A stretch of DNA of 64,000 bases. Origin: Flavobacteriales bacterium UBA7666. Its GTDB lineage: Bacteria; Bacteroidota; Bacteroidia; Flavobacteriales_D; Crocinitomicaceae. The position numbers were made by a program, and so were the translations under genes. The notes beneath the pieces were generated by a model that was given only the letters and a program-made list of their open reading frames with translations, was not told the origin of the DNA and did no database searches. Positions 1 through 8,490 of the stretch are shown piece after piece. The stretch is from NCBI GenBank assembly GCA_002483265.1, contig DLHO01000005.1, forward strand, positions 160,282 through 224,281, written 5' to 3'. Every line of letters begins with the position of its first letter. Within the stretch, counting starts at the first letter, position 1.

Positions 1-207
1 CAACAATGCTTCTCGTTCCTGAAGTGTAATTACAGAGTTTTCGAGTTCTTCCCCCAACATATTCACACCAGATGCAATTGCATCAAAAACATCTCCTTGA
101 TCGGTAATTTCCGTTTTTTGAGTGAAGTCCAAACGTGCATAAGCCATAATTACATCCAATATCGCATTGGTGCGTTCTTGAATATATTTGACTTCATTCG
201 GATTCAT
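1..207 (-). CDS. N-terminal part of a putative sensory/signalling protein (truncated by window edge)
   Basis: The first 69 codons of a minus-strand gene start at an ATG at 207 and run off the left edge of the window. The residues (MNPNEVKYIQERTN, then ARLDFTQKTEI, then GVNMLGEELE) resemble the short helical HAMP-like module that opens some Bacteroidota PAS/histidine-kinase proteins. That assignment is from recall of the family and cannot be tested on 69 residues. The start overlaps the stop of the upstream STAS-like gene by 4 bp (ATGA), so the two are probably translationally coupled. The kinase catalytic part, if there is one, lies outside the window. Confidence 0.6.
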   Translation of the reverse strand, partial: MNPNEVKYIQERTNAILDVIMAYARLDFTQKTEITDQGDVFDAIASGVNMLGEELENSVITLQEREALL

Positions 208-599
208 TTTACCTTGAATTTATTGAGCCATTCGATCGCATTGTCTTCATGCAAAAACAACTTGGTAGGCACTATTGGTTTGTTGATCCCGAGAAAGAAA
301 TTTCCGACAACCTTGCTTACCGAGGAATCGATGATAATTGCAAAAGCAAGTGTATTAGTTTTCCTACCGTTAGCTGTAAAAAAAGCCCGTGCCTCGCGCT
401 CCATGGATTTTATTCCTCTAGCATCGATCAGTAATGGGAATTTCTCATCCACATAAAAGCTATTGACCACCAACGAGTTTTCCTGTGCATGCTCCAACTT
501 CACTTCCGAACCTTTTTTCACTTTCGTTCTTGCTATTCCGTCTTCACCCATCCAGGTGAAGTAACAAGTCAAATTATGAGCATTATTCGGAATTTCCAT
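204..599 (-). CDS. STAS/SpoIIAA-like regulatory domain protein (DUF7793-like)
   Basis: A small acidic-basic protein of about 131 residues with no signal peptide or membrane segment. The alternating beta/alpha pattern, 'FPLLIDARGIKSME' in the middle and the C-terminal 'FLHEDNAIEWLNKF' helix match the STAS/SEC14-like small proteins that often sit beside sensor kinases in Bacteroidota. These are thought to act as regulatory switches; the function here is inferred. I chose the ATG at 599 because the frame upstream of it opens only with TTG at 614, and because a -7 element (616-623) lies just upstream. It is coupled by ATGA overlap to the following signalling gene, suggesting a two-gene switch/sensor operon. 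Confidence 0.6.
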   Translation of the reverse strand: MEIPNNAHNLTCYFTWMGEDGIARTKVKKGSEVKLEHAQENSLVVNSFYVDEKFPLLIDARGIKSMEREARAFFTANGRKTNTLAFAIIIDSSVSKVVGNFFLGINKPIVPTKLFLHEDNAIEWLNKFKVK

Positions 600-615
600 C
601 GCAATCGTTTTCAAG

Positions 616-623
616 CAAATTTA
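616..623 (-). promoter_or_regulatory. -7 element for the STAS-like gene
   Basis: Minus-strand TAAATTTG fits the Bacteroidetes TAnnTTTG -7 consensus and lies 16 bp before the ATG at 599. No convincing -33 TTTG is seen at the right distance, so this is a partial promoter match. Confidence 0.4.
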
Positions 624-678
624 GGATAATTCCGAATTACGAATGCCGAATTGCGAATTATGGTTGTGATTTTCACCT

Positions 679-718
679 AAAAAAGTAGGGGCGGAAAATT
701 TTCCGCCCCTACTTTTTT
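679..718. terminator. 40-bp perfect palindrome, GTAGGGGCG family, downstream of mreB
   Basis: A perfect 40-bp palindrome centred at 698/699, with arms AAGTAGGGGCGG and a core AAAATTTT, flanked by A and T runs. It sits 18 bp after the mreB stop. As RNA it would form a GC-rich stem with a U tract on the minus strand, as in an intrinsic terminator. Three related copies occur at gene ends elsewhere in this window (24217-24256, 60294-60321, 63981-64000), so it is also a dispersed repeat. Confidence 0.75.
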
Positions 719-736
719 CTACTATGTATGTTTCTT

Positions 737-1762
737 TTAATCTTTGATCAGGAACTGGAAACGATCCAGGTTCTTCAATGCGATACTTGTTCCACGTGCT
801 ACAGCTCTCAATGGATCTTCAGCGATGTGAACAGGTAATTTTGTTTTCTCATTGATTCTACGATCCAAACCACGCAACATAGAGCCACCTCCTGCAAGGT
901 AAATTCCTGTTTTGTAGATATCCGCCGAAAGTTCCGGTGGAGTCTGCTCAAGGGCACTTAAAATCGCTTCTTCAATTTTGGAAATCGTTTTATCCAAAGC
1001 ATGAGCAACTTCGGAATAGGTAATGATAATTTCTTTTGGAATCCCTGTCATTAAATCGCGACCACGAACTGCATAATCTGCAGGTGGGTTATCCAATTCA
1101 GGAAGGGCGGCACCAACTTCGATTTTGATTTGTTCTGCAGTGCGCTCACCAACCAAGATGTTGTGCTGACGACGCATGTATTCTTCAATGTCAGAAGTGA
1201 AGTCATCACCCGCAATGCGGATAGATTTATCACAAACGATTCCTCCTAATGCAATGACTGCAATTTCGGAAGTACCACCACCTATATCAATGATCATATT
1301 TCCCATTGGCTCTTCCACATCGATACCAATACCGATTGCTGCAGCCATGGGCTCATGAATTAAATATACTTCTTTCGCTCCTGCGTGTTCTGCAGAGTCA
1401 CGTACCGCACGCTTCTCTACCTCGGTAATTCCGGAAGGAATACAGATAACCATGCGAAGCGTTGGATTAAATAGTCGTTTCCCCGGATTAATCATTTTGA
1501 TAAATCCACGAATCATTTGTTCAGCACTTTGAAAGTCTGCAATTACACCATCTTTCAATGGTCTAACTGTTTCAATTAATTTGTGTGTTTTTCCGTGCAT
1601 TTGTTGTGCCTTCTTCCCGATGGCAACAACTTTACCCGTTTGAATATCTTTAGCTACAATTGAAGGCTCATCAACCACTACTTTGTCATTCATAATGATC
1701 AGTGTGTTTGCAGTACCTAAGTCAATAGCAATTTCTTGTGTTAGAAAATTAAACAATCCCAT
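737..1762 (-). CDS. mreB: Rod shape-determining protein MreB
   Basis: A bacterial actin of 341 residues, the usual length. It polymerises on ATP under the inner membrane and positions the elongation machinery (MreC, MreD, RodA, PBP2). The phosphate-1 motif IDLGTANT is at residues 13-20, the phosphate-2 motif GGGTSEIAV near 163 and the adenosine motif AGGGSMLRGLD near 290. It lies 261 bp downstream of purH with its own promoter (1821-1854) and a palindromic terminator after it. Its usual partners mreC, mreD, mrdA and rodA are on the same strand but more than 7 kb upstream (9275-13918), so the classical mre cluster is split. Confidence 0.97.
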   Translation of the reverse strand: MGLFNFLTQEIAIDLGTANTLIIMNDKVVVDEPSIVAKDIQTGKVVAIGKKAQQMHGKTHKLIETVRPLKDGVIADFQSAEQMIRGFIKMINPGKRLFNPTLRMVICIPSGITEVEKRAVRDSAEHAGAKEVYLIHEPMAAAIGIGIDVEEPMGNMIIDIGGGTSEIAVIALGGIVCDKSIRIAGDDFTSDIEEYMRRQHNILVGERTAEQIKIEVGAALPELDNPPADYAVRGRDLMTGIPKEIIITYSEVAHALDKTISKIEEAILSALEQTPPELSADIYKTGIYLAGGGSMLRGLDRRINEKTKLPVHIAEDPLRAVARGTSIALKNLDRFQFLIKD

Positions 1763-1820
1763 CTAGCGCGCTCCTTTTTGCGTTTTCCCCTCCTTATTCG
1801 TAAATTATTGGAAAGTGTTA

Positions 1821-1854
1821 CAAAATTAGACTAAATAATCGAAAAAAAATCAAA
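1821..1854 (-). promoter_or_regulatory. Bacteroidetes-type promoter of mreB
   Basis: On the minus strand TTTG (1854-1851), a 22-bp spacer and TAATTTTG (1828-1821) match the -33/-7 pattern of the Bacteroidetes housekeeping sigma factor. The -7 box ends about 58 bp before the mreB ATG, implying a leader of roughly 50 nt. Confidence 0.6.
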
Positions 1855-1968
1855 ACCACCCTTCTATTTACAGAAAGAAATTTGAAATTCAAGAGATTAG
1901 GTGTTGAAGTATCTTAAAACCCAGTAAAATCAGGTGTTTACTTGTGCTTCAGTTTCAGAAAAACACTA

Positions 1969-2001
1969 AAAGAGGCATCCGATTTAACCGAATGCCTCTT
2001 T
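1969..2001 (-). terminator. Terminator of purH
   Basis: A perfect 10-bp inverted repeat (AAAGAGGCAT / ATGCCTCTTT, arms 1969-1978 and 1992-2001) lies 22 bp past the purH stop. On the minus strand it is followed by TTTAGTGTTTTT. It separates purH transcription from mreB. Confidence 0.75.
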
Positions 2002-2023
2002 ACTAATCTTAGTATCAATTAAA

Positions 2024-3562
2024 TTAATGCTTAAAATGTCTGTTTCCAGTAAATACCATGGCAACTCCATTTGCATTGCAATAATCGATTGATAATTCAT
2101 CTTTAATAGATCCACCCGGTTGAACAACAGCAGTAATACCTGCATGGTGAGCTATTTCAACACAGTCCGGGAATGGGAAAAATGCATCCGATGCCATTAC
2201 AGATCCTTTCAAATCAAATCCAAAGGATTTTGCTTTTTCAATGGCATGGCGCAATGCATCCACGCGAGATGTCTGACCCGTTCCACTTGCAAGCAACTGA
2301 CCATTCTTTGCCAAGATAATCGTATTTGATTTGGTATGCTTCACCAATTTGTTTGCGAAGATCAAGTCTTCTACTTCTTGTGCAGTCGGAACGGAATTTG
2401 TTCTTGATTCGAAATTAGCAGCTGATTCAGAAAGCATGTCTTTGTCTTGCTCTAAAACACCATTCAACAAAGTTCTGAACTGACGTTTCGGCAATTCTAC
2501 TTTCTTTTGAACCAACAAAATGCGATTCTTTTTACTTTTCAAGACTTCTTCAGCATCTGCATCAAAACCCGGGGCAATAACTACTTCACAAAACAAATCG
2601 TTGATCAAATTTGCAGTTGCCAGATCAATATTGCGGTTCGCAATCAAAATTCCTCCAAAAGCAGAAGTAGGATCTCCTGCAAGTGCGTCCGCATAAGCCT
2701 GAGCTAGAGTTGAGCGCGTAGCTAAACCACATGCATTGTTATGTTTTAGAATTGCAAAAGTCGGATCATTGTTTTCAAACTCAGCCATTAATTGCACTGC
2801 TGCATCAACATCCAATAAGTTATTGTACGAAAGCTCTTTTCCATGTAATTGATCGAAAATTGCTGCAAAATCACCGTGAAACCATCCTTTTTGATGCGGG
2901 TTTTCACCATAGCGCAAAGGTTGGCTTTCTAAAATACTTTGTTTGAAAACGGGAGTTTCTTCTCCTTCGTTAAAATAATTGAAGATGTGCGTATCGTAAT
3001 GAGAAGAAACCATGAATGCTTTCTTTGCAAAATGCTTTCTTTGATTCAAAGTTGACGAAGCTCCCTGCTCATTCAAAATAGTCAAAAATTCTCCATATTG
3101 ATTTACAGACGGAATGATCACTACATCGTTGTAATTTTTTGCTGCTGCACGAATCAGTGAAATTCCACCGATATCGATTTTTTCGATGATGGATTGATGA
3201 TCTGCATCAGACGCAACTGTCTCCTCGAAAGGATATAAATCAACGATTACCAAGTCGATAGTAGGAATGTTGAATTGTTTTGCCTGATCTAAGTCAGCGG
3301 GAAGGTTTCTTCTGTGTAGAATTCCTCCAAAAATTGCCGGATGCAATGTTTTTACACGTCCACCAAAAATTTCAGGATAAGAAGTCATTGACTCAACTGG
3401 TATAACTGGAATCCCCAATCCTTCGATAAATGTTTGAGTTCCACCAGTAGAATAGATACTTACGTTTTCTTCATGCAATTTACGTACAATTGGTTCTAAA
3501 CCATCTTTGTAATAAACTGAAATTAAAGCTCCTGTAATTTTTTTTGTGTTTTCCATATGCAT
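2024..3562 (-). CDS. purH: Bifunctional AICAR transformylase / IMP cyclohydrolase PurH
   Basis: At 512 residues this is full length. It catalyses the last two steps of IMP synthesis. The N-terminal IMP cyclohydrolase (MGS-like) domain spans about residues 1-150 (STGGT, GGRVKTLHPAIFGG), and the AICAR transformylase domain follows with the conserved LKHNNACG segment near 270 and the C-terminal VQPGGSIKD. The ORF opens with ATG-CAT-ATG, so translation could start at 3562 or two codons later at 3556. A -7 box lies at 3600-3607. purH next to mreB is a neighbourhood seen in other Bacteroidota (recall). purQ and purD are 30 kb away within the sprA train. Confidence 0.97.
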   Translation of the reverse strand: MHMENTKKITGALISVYYKDGLEPIVRKLHEENVSIYSTGGTQTFIEGLGIPVIPVESMTSYPEIFGGRVKTLHPAIFGGILHRRNLPADLDQAKQFNIPTIDLVIVDLYPFEETVASDADHQSIIEKIDIGGISLIRAAAKNYNDVVIIPSVNQYGEFLTILNEQGASSTLNQRKHFAKKAFMVSSHYDTHIFNYFNEGEETPVFKQSILESQPLRYGENPHQKGWFHGDFAAIFDQLHGKELSYNNLLDVDAAVQLMAEFENNDPTFAILKHNNACGLATRSTLAQAYADALAGDPTSAFGGILIANRNIDLATANLINDLFCEVVIAPGFDADAEEVLKSKKNRILLVQKKVELPKRQFRTLLNGVLEQDKDMLSESAANFESRTNSVPTAQEVEDLIFANKLVKHTKSNTIILAKNGQLLASGTGQTSRVDALRHAIEKAKSFGFDLKGSVMASDAFFPFPDCVEIAHHAGITAVVQPGGSIKDELSIDYCNANGVAMVFTGNRHFKH

Positions 3563-3599
3563 AACTTTGTTCCTTGCTAATCAACCTGATTCGAGGGCG

Positions 3600-3607
3600 C
3601 AAAAGTA
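3600..3607 (-). promoter_or_regulatory. -7 element upstream of purH
   Basis: Minus-strand TACTTTTG, 37 bp before the first possible ATG, matches TAnnTTTG. A clear -33 TTTG is absent. I see no PurR-type operator or riboswitch in the 190-bp gap up to the PorP gene. Confidence 0.45.
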
Positions 3608-3754
3608 CCGATTTTAAATGGAAAACCGTTGTAGTTTATTGATAATTAATTACCAACAATTCCGAAGAAAATGACTCCGTTAATTAATTACCCGGGTAGA
3701 GGAAGGATAAGTGTACACTTATCTCTGAAACGAAAAAAACGGGTTGGAATGCAA

Positions 3755-4798
3755 TTACCTAAAACCTTTTCTTCGGGTTTTAAATATGGCGTTATTCATA
3801 TTCGTATAGCTGATAGAAAACTCCAAGCTTCCTCCTTTGTATCCATATCTGAGTGCTGACAACGTTAGATCATAAGAAACTCCAAAATGGAATCCTCTCC
3901 AGTCAATCTGCATGGTCGGTGAAATCGCATCCCTCAAACGCGTATAAACACCCAAGCCAATAAAAGCATCCTGACTAAAACCAGTGATTTTACCCCCGTC
4001 CTGAAAACGTCTTCTCAAGATTAATCCTAAAATTGATTCATAGTGTCCACCTTGAACAAATTGCGCAAATTGCGCATCAAATGCCATTTTAGTTCCTGGA
4101 ATATCCATAGAATATTTCACCATTCCGACATATTTTCTGGCAAGTTGTTCTTCTGATCCTGAACGGAAACGCATAGCAGGTGCATTCAAATGAAATCCGG
4201 CGAAACCAGCTTGAAATTTAATGTCATTATTTCGCGCAAATGAACTTTGGCCTCCATCAAACTGATAGAAAAGGCCGGCTGAAGCATCTAAGTAAATAAA
4301 AGAGCTTAAGCTTCCTGTTTCTCCGCTAACGAGTGCCGGGTCATAAGCATTATTTCCATTCCATTGTGAATCATAGATCAATCGTGACATATTGCCGGAT
4401 CGATTTCCAACTCCTCCTTGAATTCCAAGAGAAAGCTGGCTTCCATTTCCAACCGGAAGAATTCCCGAAACAGCTACCGATCCAGTTTGTAGTCCATATC
4501 CTGAACTTCCGGCGATATCGTTATAAAACTGAACTCCGACCCCCAAATGTGCTTTTGGTTTTCTGTCATTCTTGAAAAAGTTGGCGTCTGCAGCCAATCC
4601 GGTTGTCATATAAGTTGTGCCGCCACCCAGCCACTGATTTCTATGTTGAATCGCAATTCTTTCCCATCCATCATAAACTCCGACCGCTCCGGGATTAAGC
4701 AAATTAGGGGATTGAAGAATCTGAGTCACATGAAAATCCTGGGCACTTGCTGACAAACCAGTCAAAAATGCAAGTGCCGTTAAAATCCCTCCTCTCAT
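3755..4798 (-). CDS. PorP/SprF family T9SS outer-membrane protein
   Basis: A 347-residue beta-barrel protein with a signal peptide ending near residue 19 (LSASAQ). It then shows the PorP/SprF hallmark 'NPGAVGVYDGWERIAIQHRNQW' split over residues 36-58, and alternating beta strands to an aromatic-ending C-terminus. Family members sit in the outer membrane and attach or export T9SS cargo. Its ATG lies 2 bp after the stop of a large gene carrying a type-B sorting domain. That arrangement, one SprF-like partner immediately downstream of one type-B cargo, is recurrent and suggests this protein is dedicated to that cargo (inference). Confidence 0.88.
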   Translation of the reverse strand: MRGGILTALAFLTGLSASAQDFHVTQILQSPNLLNPGAVGVYDGWERIAIQHRNQWLGGGTTYMTTGLAADANFFKNDRKPKAHLGVGVQFYNDIAGSSGYGLQTGSVAVSGILPVGNGSQLSLGIQGGVGNRSGNMSRLIYDSQWNGNNAYDPALVSGETGSLSSFIYLDASAGLFYQFDGGQSSFARNNDIKFQAGFAGFHLNAPAMRFRSGSEEQLARKYVGMVKYSMDIPGTKMAFDAQFAQFVQGGHYESILGLILRRRFQDGGKITGFSQDAFIGLGVYTRLRDAISPTMQIDWRGFHFGVSYDLTLSALRYGYKGGSLEFSISYTNMNNAIFKTRRKGFR

Positions 4799-4800
4799 GA

Positions 4801-7800
4801 TTATCTTGTTACAGTGATATTACCAGTATACGTTTCTTTTCTGCCATCTGTGAATGTCACATCTGCCTGATAAGCATATACTCCTGTATTTATTTTTACG
4901 CCATTAAAGATTCCATCCCATTTGAACGCTGCATCAGAGCTCATGATCATTCGGTTCCCCCAACGATCATAAACATACCATGTGAATGATGCAACATCTC
5001 TTCCAACTCGTGGCCCCAAATAATCATTTAATCCGTCTCCATTGGGAGAGAATGCTGTAGGCATATGGAATCCAAGGAAACAACTTTCTCCAACAGGATT
5101 CGGATCACAAGAATCAAGCGGATCTGTTCCGTTCGTAATCTCATCGCCATCATTGATTCCGTCACCGTCCGTATCCGGATTGTTAGGGTCTGTTCCGTAT
5201 TGAGCTTCTGAACCGTCCAGAATCCCATCACCATCTGTATCTACGTTACAAGCCGGAGTAGCGTTTGGCGGATCACATGGATCTAATGGATTGGTTCCGT
5301 TTGTAATCTCATCCCCATCATTAATTCCATCTCCATCCGTGTCCGGATTCGTTGTATTCGTTCCCGCAGTTCCTTCTTGAGCATTTGTCAATCCGTCTCC
5401 GTCCTGATCACATGGACCTGCATTTGGATTTGGAATACAAGGATCTGTATTTGCCGGATCAGTTTCATCATTTACACCATCGCCGTCCGGATCTGTAATG
5501 CTGGATTCCAAAGCATCTATAATCCCATCTCCATCTGTATCCAGCGGATTAGCAGGATCCGGACCAATTTCTACGCAATCGTTTTCTCCATCACCATCTG
5601 TATCTGCAACATTCGGATCTGTTCCAGCTAAAATTTCATCTGTATTTGTACAACCATCTCCATCAATATCCGGATTATCTACTATAAATACAGCTGTTAT
5701 AGTAACCGGTGCAACAATATCCATTGAGTTAGTATCCTGAGCGATTGGTGCAGTTAATGTATTAGCCGTGTGTTCCCAATGTGAGAAGACATATCCGGTT
5801 AGTGGTCTGGCAATTAAATTGGTCTGAATTCCTCCGAAATAAGTTGTATTCCATGGGTAAGTGGGTGCCCAAACAGAGTTCACTTTTACTTCTCCTGAAA
5901 GTGCCGGGCTAACTGTAACCACTATCGCATTCGGACCCGTAACATTGTAACAATCTATCATCCCTTGGTTCAAAGCAGTGCATCTCAGGTTAATGAAATT
6001 TCTCATTGCCAAAACATTGGCCTGCCAACCTGCAACTGAACCTCCCCATCTGGTACAATGTTGTGCCATTTCAGGTGAGATTTGATTGATCATACTATCC
6101 AACAAATTATTCATGTACGGACATGAGAAATGTGTATTCACCAAGTCAATGTAACGTGTGATATAGTATTGCTCAACTACCGGATTTTCATTAATTAGTT
6201 TATCTAAAATATCGGTATGACCCTGTCCACCGGGATTTGGTAAGTTTTCCGCGTTACAAGGATCTGCATTTGCAGTAGGATCAGGAATTCCGGTGTAGTT
6301 AATATAATGTCCGAAACAAGCATCCATATCCCATAAGGTATAGCGCCATTTTTTCTTGTCACCGGCCGGATCCATTCCTCTCCACCATGCAGTATTCCAG
6401 TTTAACCAGTCTTGGTTTACAATGTAGGAATTGATCACAAAGTAGTCAACTAATGATTCCCAGTTCAATAAACTATCTACGTAATTGAAATTTGCAGGAA
6501 CTGCCATATTGTTGGTATTGACATAATTTCTTAAGTCATCCCAGTCATTTTGTGCATTAGGAGCACCATATTCTTCCCATGTTCCTCCCCATGTTTTCAA
6601 ATACTGCAAATTGTATTTGTCCTGATCGTAATAGTACTTTGTAAAGTCATGATCATCTGCCTTTTCGCGAATTTCATAAACTCCCCAATATTGTCCGTTT
6701 ACATACACAACACAAGGTCTCCATGTACGTTCATCCAATTTTAAACCTGCTCTTTGAGACAAGGTATGTACAAAAGCATCTCTAATGTGTGCACCACCAG
6801 TTTCAAATGGATAATTATCACTTGCTCCCGGCTTTAAAATAACACGTTGAAAATTGTCTCTTGTTTTATTTGGGAAGATTTGATGATCAATCTCATGGTC
6901 ATATCCAAATTGATCTTTCATGATAAAGTCAAAACCTCTCTGGTCATATGCCCAAGAGTCATTACCATGTTTATTAAATTCTCCTTCTCCTTTATCTACA
7001 AATGATTTATCTGCTTCCCAAACTTCGAAAAATCCCTGAGGCGTGATACCTCCGTTTCCATTCAACAAGGTTGCTACTGAATTAGCACCAAAACCAGCAA
7101 CAGAAACAACCGGAACCGTATGATTCACATTGATGAAATAAGTTCCAGACATGGTGAAGCTAGATTCATTGGTAGAAAATGCTTTTGCTCTTAATACTTT
7201 TGTTGATGTAATAGAAACCGGACCGGCATACAATGTAGAACCTGTAGTTGGCACCGAACCATCAAGTGTATAACGGATAGTTGCTGTTACATCTGAACAA
7301 GTAATCGTAACGTTTTGTGTTCCCGGATAAAATCCCGGTACAACACTAAAAACAGGTGTTGGAGTATAAAAGTTAATACCTCCGCTGTTTGCGGCTCCGG
7401 GAGTTGGAGTTAAAAACAATTTCCATGTTGCGGCTCCGTTTGTTTGGCGACCGATCGAATGGTTTTGTTTTGTCATCTGAGTTAATTCTACGAAATCAAC
7501 CGTTACATTGGCAGGACTTGTGAGAATAAACCACTCATTTTTAGTCTGAGCCAAATTAAAACTTGGATGGTACTGGGTCCCGGAAACCAAATTTCGGCCA
7601 CTACAATAAACCATTTTATAACCACCGGCAGCAATCGACCCGGAAGGGATTTGCCATTTTTGTGGATTACCGTCATCATCTGACAAATAGTAACCGGTTA
7701 AATCCACCGAAGCAGCACCGGCATTATACAATTCGACCCAATCTTCATTTTCACCAAATGCGTCAAGCGGGCCGCCTATATTAGAACATGAATATTCATT

Positions 7801-7884
7801 GATTACGACCTGAGAATTTGCCGTGGAGGACAGCAAAATTAGAAACAGGAAACAAGCCGTTTTAAAGAGAGGTAGCAATTTCAT
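4801..7884 (-). CDS. CotH-kinase-family secreted protein with lamin-tail, TSP3 repeats and type-B T9SS sorting domain
   Basis: A secreted multidomain protein of 1027 residues. In order: signal peptide (1-24); lamin-tail domain (about 25-150, VVINEYSCSN...EDWVELYN); chitobiase-like beta-sandwich (about 185-245, IRYTLDGSVPT); CotH kinase-like domain (about 300-600, with RVILKPGASDN, REKADDHDF and WRYTLWDMDACFG); a linker; about eight calcium-binding DxDGDG thrombospondin-3 repeats (about 755-940); and a gliding-motility-type CTD (AFSPNGDGLNDYL, YDRWGNRM). CotH-like kinases phosphorylate proteins or are degenerate; the substrate here is unknown. It forms an operon with the PorP/SprF gene 2 bp downstream. 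The TSP3 segment is repetitive at DNA level. Confidence 0.88.
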   Translation of the reverse strand: MKLLPLFKTACFLFLILLSSTANSQVVINEYSCSNIGGPLDAFGENEDWVELYNAGAASVDLTGYYLSDDDGNPQKWQIPSGSIAAGGYKMVYCSGRNLVSGTQYHPSFNLAQTKNEWFILTSPANVTVDFVELTQMTKQNHSIGRQTNGAATWKLFLTPTPGAANSGGINFYTPTPVFSVVPGFYPGTQNVTITCSDVTATIRYTLDGSVPTTGSTLYAGPVSITSTKVLRAKAFSTNESSFTMSGTYFINVNHTVPVVSVAGFGANSVATLLNGNGGITPQGFFEVWEADKSFVDKGEGEFNKHGNDSWAYDQRGFDFIMKDQFGYDHEIDHQIFPNKTRDNFQRVILKPGASDNYPFETGGAHIRDAFVHTLSQRAGLKLDERTWRPCVVYVNGQYWGVYEIREKADDHDFTKYYYDQDKYNLQYLKTWGGTWEEYGAPNAQNDWDDLRNYVNTNNMAVPANFNYVDSLLNWESLVDYFVINSYIVNQDWLNWNTAWWRGMDPAGDKKKWRYTLWDMDACFGHYINYTGIPDPTANADPCNAENLPNPGGQGHTDILDKLINENPVVEQYYITRYIDLVNTHFSCPYMNNLLDSMINQISPEMAQHCTRWGGSVAGWQANVLAMRNFINLRCTALNQGMIDCYNVTGPNAIVVTVSPALSGEVKVNSVWAPTYPWNTTYFGGIQTNLIARPLTGYVFSHWEHTANTLTAPIAQDTNSMDIVAPVTITAVFIVDNPDIDGDGCTNTDEILAGTDPNVADTDGDGENDCVEIGPDPANPLDTDGDGIIDALESSITDPDGDGVNDETDPANTDPCIPNPNAGPCDQDGDGLTNAQEGTAGTNTTNPDTDGDGINDGDEITNGTNPLDPCDPPNATPACNVDTDGDGILDGSEAQYGTDPNNPDTDGDGINDGDEITNGTDPLDSCDPNPVGESCFLGFHMPTAFSPNGDGLNDYLGPRVGRDVASFTWYVYDRWGNRMIMSSDAAFKWDGIFNGVKINTGVYAYQADVTFTDGRKETYTGNITVTR
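5090..5680 (-). repeat. Tandem DNA repeats encoding TSP3 calcium-binding units
   Basis: Within the CotH-type gene, near-identical blocks encoding (N/D)PDTDGDGINDGDEITNGT recur, most clearly at about 5105-5190 and 5275-5360, with more diverged units up to 5680. Each unit carries one or two DxDGDG loops. The high DNA identity suggests recent unit duplication and possible copy-number variation. Confidence 0.8.
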
Positions 7885-8064
7885 GTGTAGTTTTCATTTA
7901 AAGAGTGTCTAATTTTACGAATCTTTTATGTTATAATCCAAACATTAGACGTATTATTTTACGAAAAGCAGCTAGAAAGTTCATTTTTATTTTGTAATTC
8001 CTTGTTGTATAGGACTTATTTGATTAAAATTCTCTTAATATTGTGACTCTATAAAACCAGACTA

Positions 8065-8490
8065 ATGAAAAAATTAATTTTTGGAATTGCTCTTCTCTCC
8101 GCAGTTTCAGCATGTAAAAAAGTAGAAGGTGACGGTGGTCGTGCATCTATATCCGGTAATGTTGTTGTAAATGAAAAGCTGCGCATAAACGGTGTGGTTA
8201 CGGATACTGTAAGCTACGCCGGAGCGAAAGAAGATTTGTATATTGTTTACGGTGATGGCGATGCTATGTATGATGACAAAATTGAAGTTTCTTATGACGG
8301 ATCTTTCAAATTTGAATTCCTGCAACCGGGTACCTATACGATTTTCGGATACAGTGAAATTTTCAATCCGGGAAATAATGTTCCCAATAACGACGATGAT
8401 TACAAAACTTTAGAGGTTGTAAGTAAAACGGTAACGATCGGCAAAAAAGAAAATGCAGATATTGGTACCATTACGCTAATCAAAAACTAA
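8065..8490 (+). CDS. Putative lipoprotein with carboxypeptidase-regulatory-like fold
   Basis: A 141-residue protein beginning MKKLIFGIALLSAVSAC, a lipoprotein signal with the acylated cysteine at position 17. The mature part (ISGNVVVN near residue 30, FLQPGTYTIFGYS near 90) resembles the small beta-sandwich of carboxypeptidase-regulatory-like or SpaA-type domains. No catalytic motif is visible. Its stop codon is followed at once by the ATG of the outer-membrane protein gene, so the two are co-transcribed and may work together at the outer membrane. A weak TAATATTG box lies about 30 bp upstream. Confidence 0.75.
   Translation: MKKLIFGIALLSAVSACKKVEGDGGRASISGNVVVNEKLRINGVVTDTVSYAGAKEDLYIVYGDGDAMYDDKIEVSYDGSFKFEFLQPGTYTIFGYSEIFNPGNNVPNNDDDYKTLEVVSKTVTIGKKENADIGTITLIKN

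Noticed and set aside
5090..5680. Regular repeats resembling a CRISPR array
   Set aside because: The repeats are in frame and encode DxDGDG calcium loops; unit length and spacing are not those of a CRISPR, and no cas genes are present.
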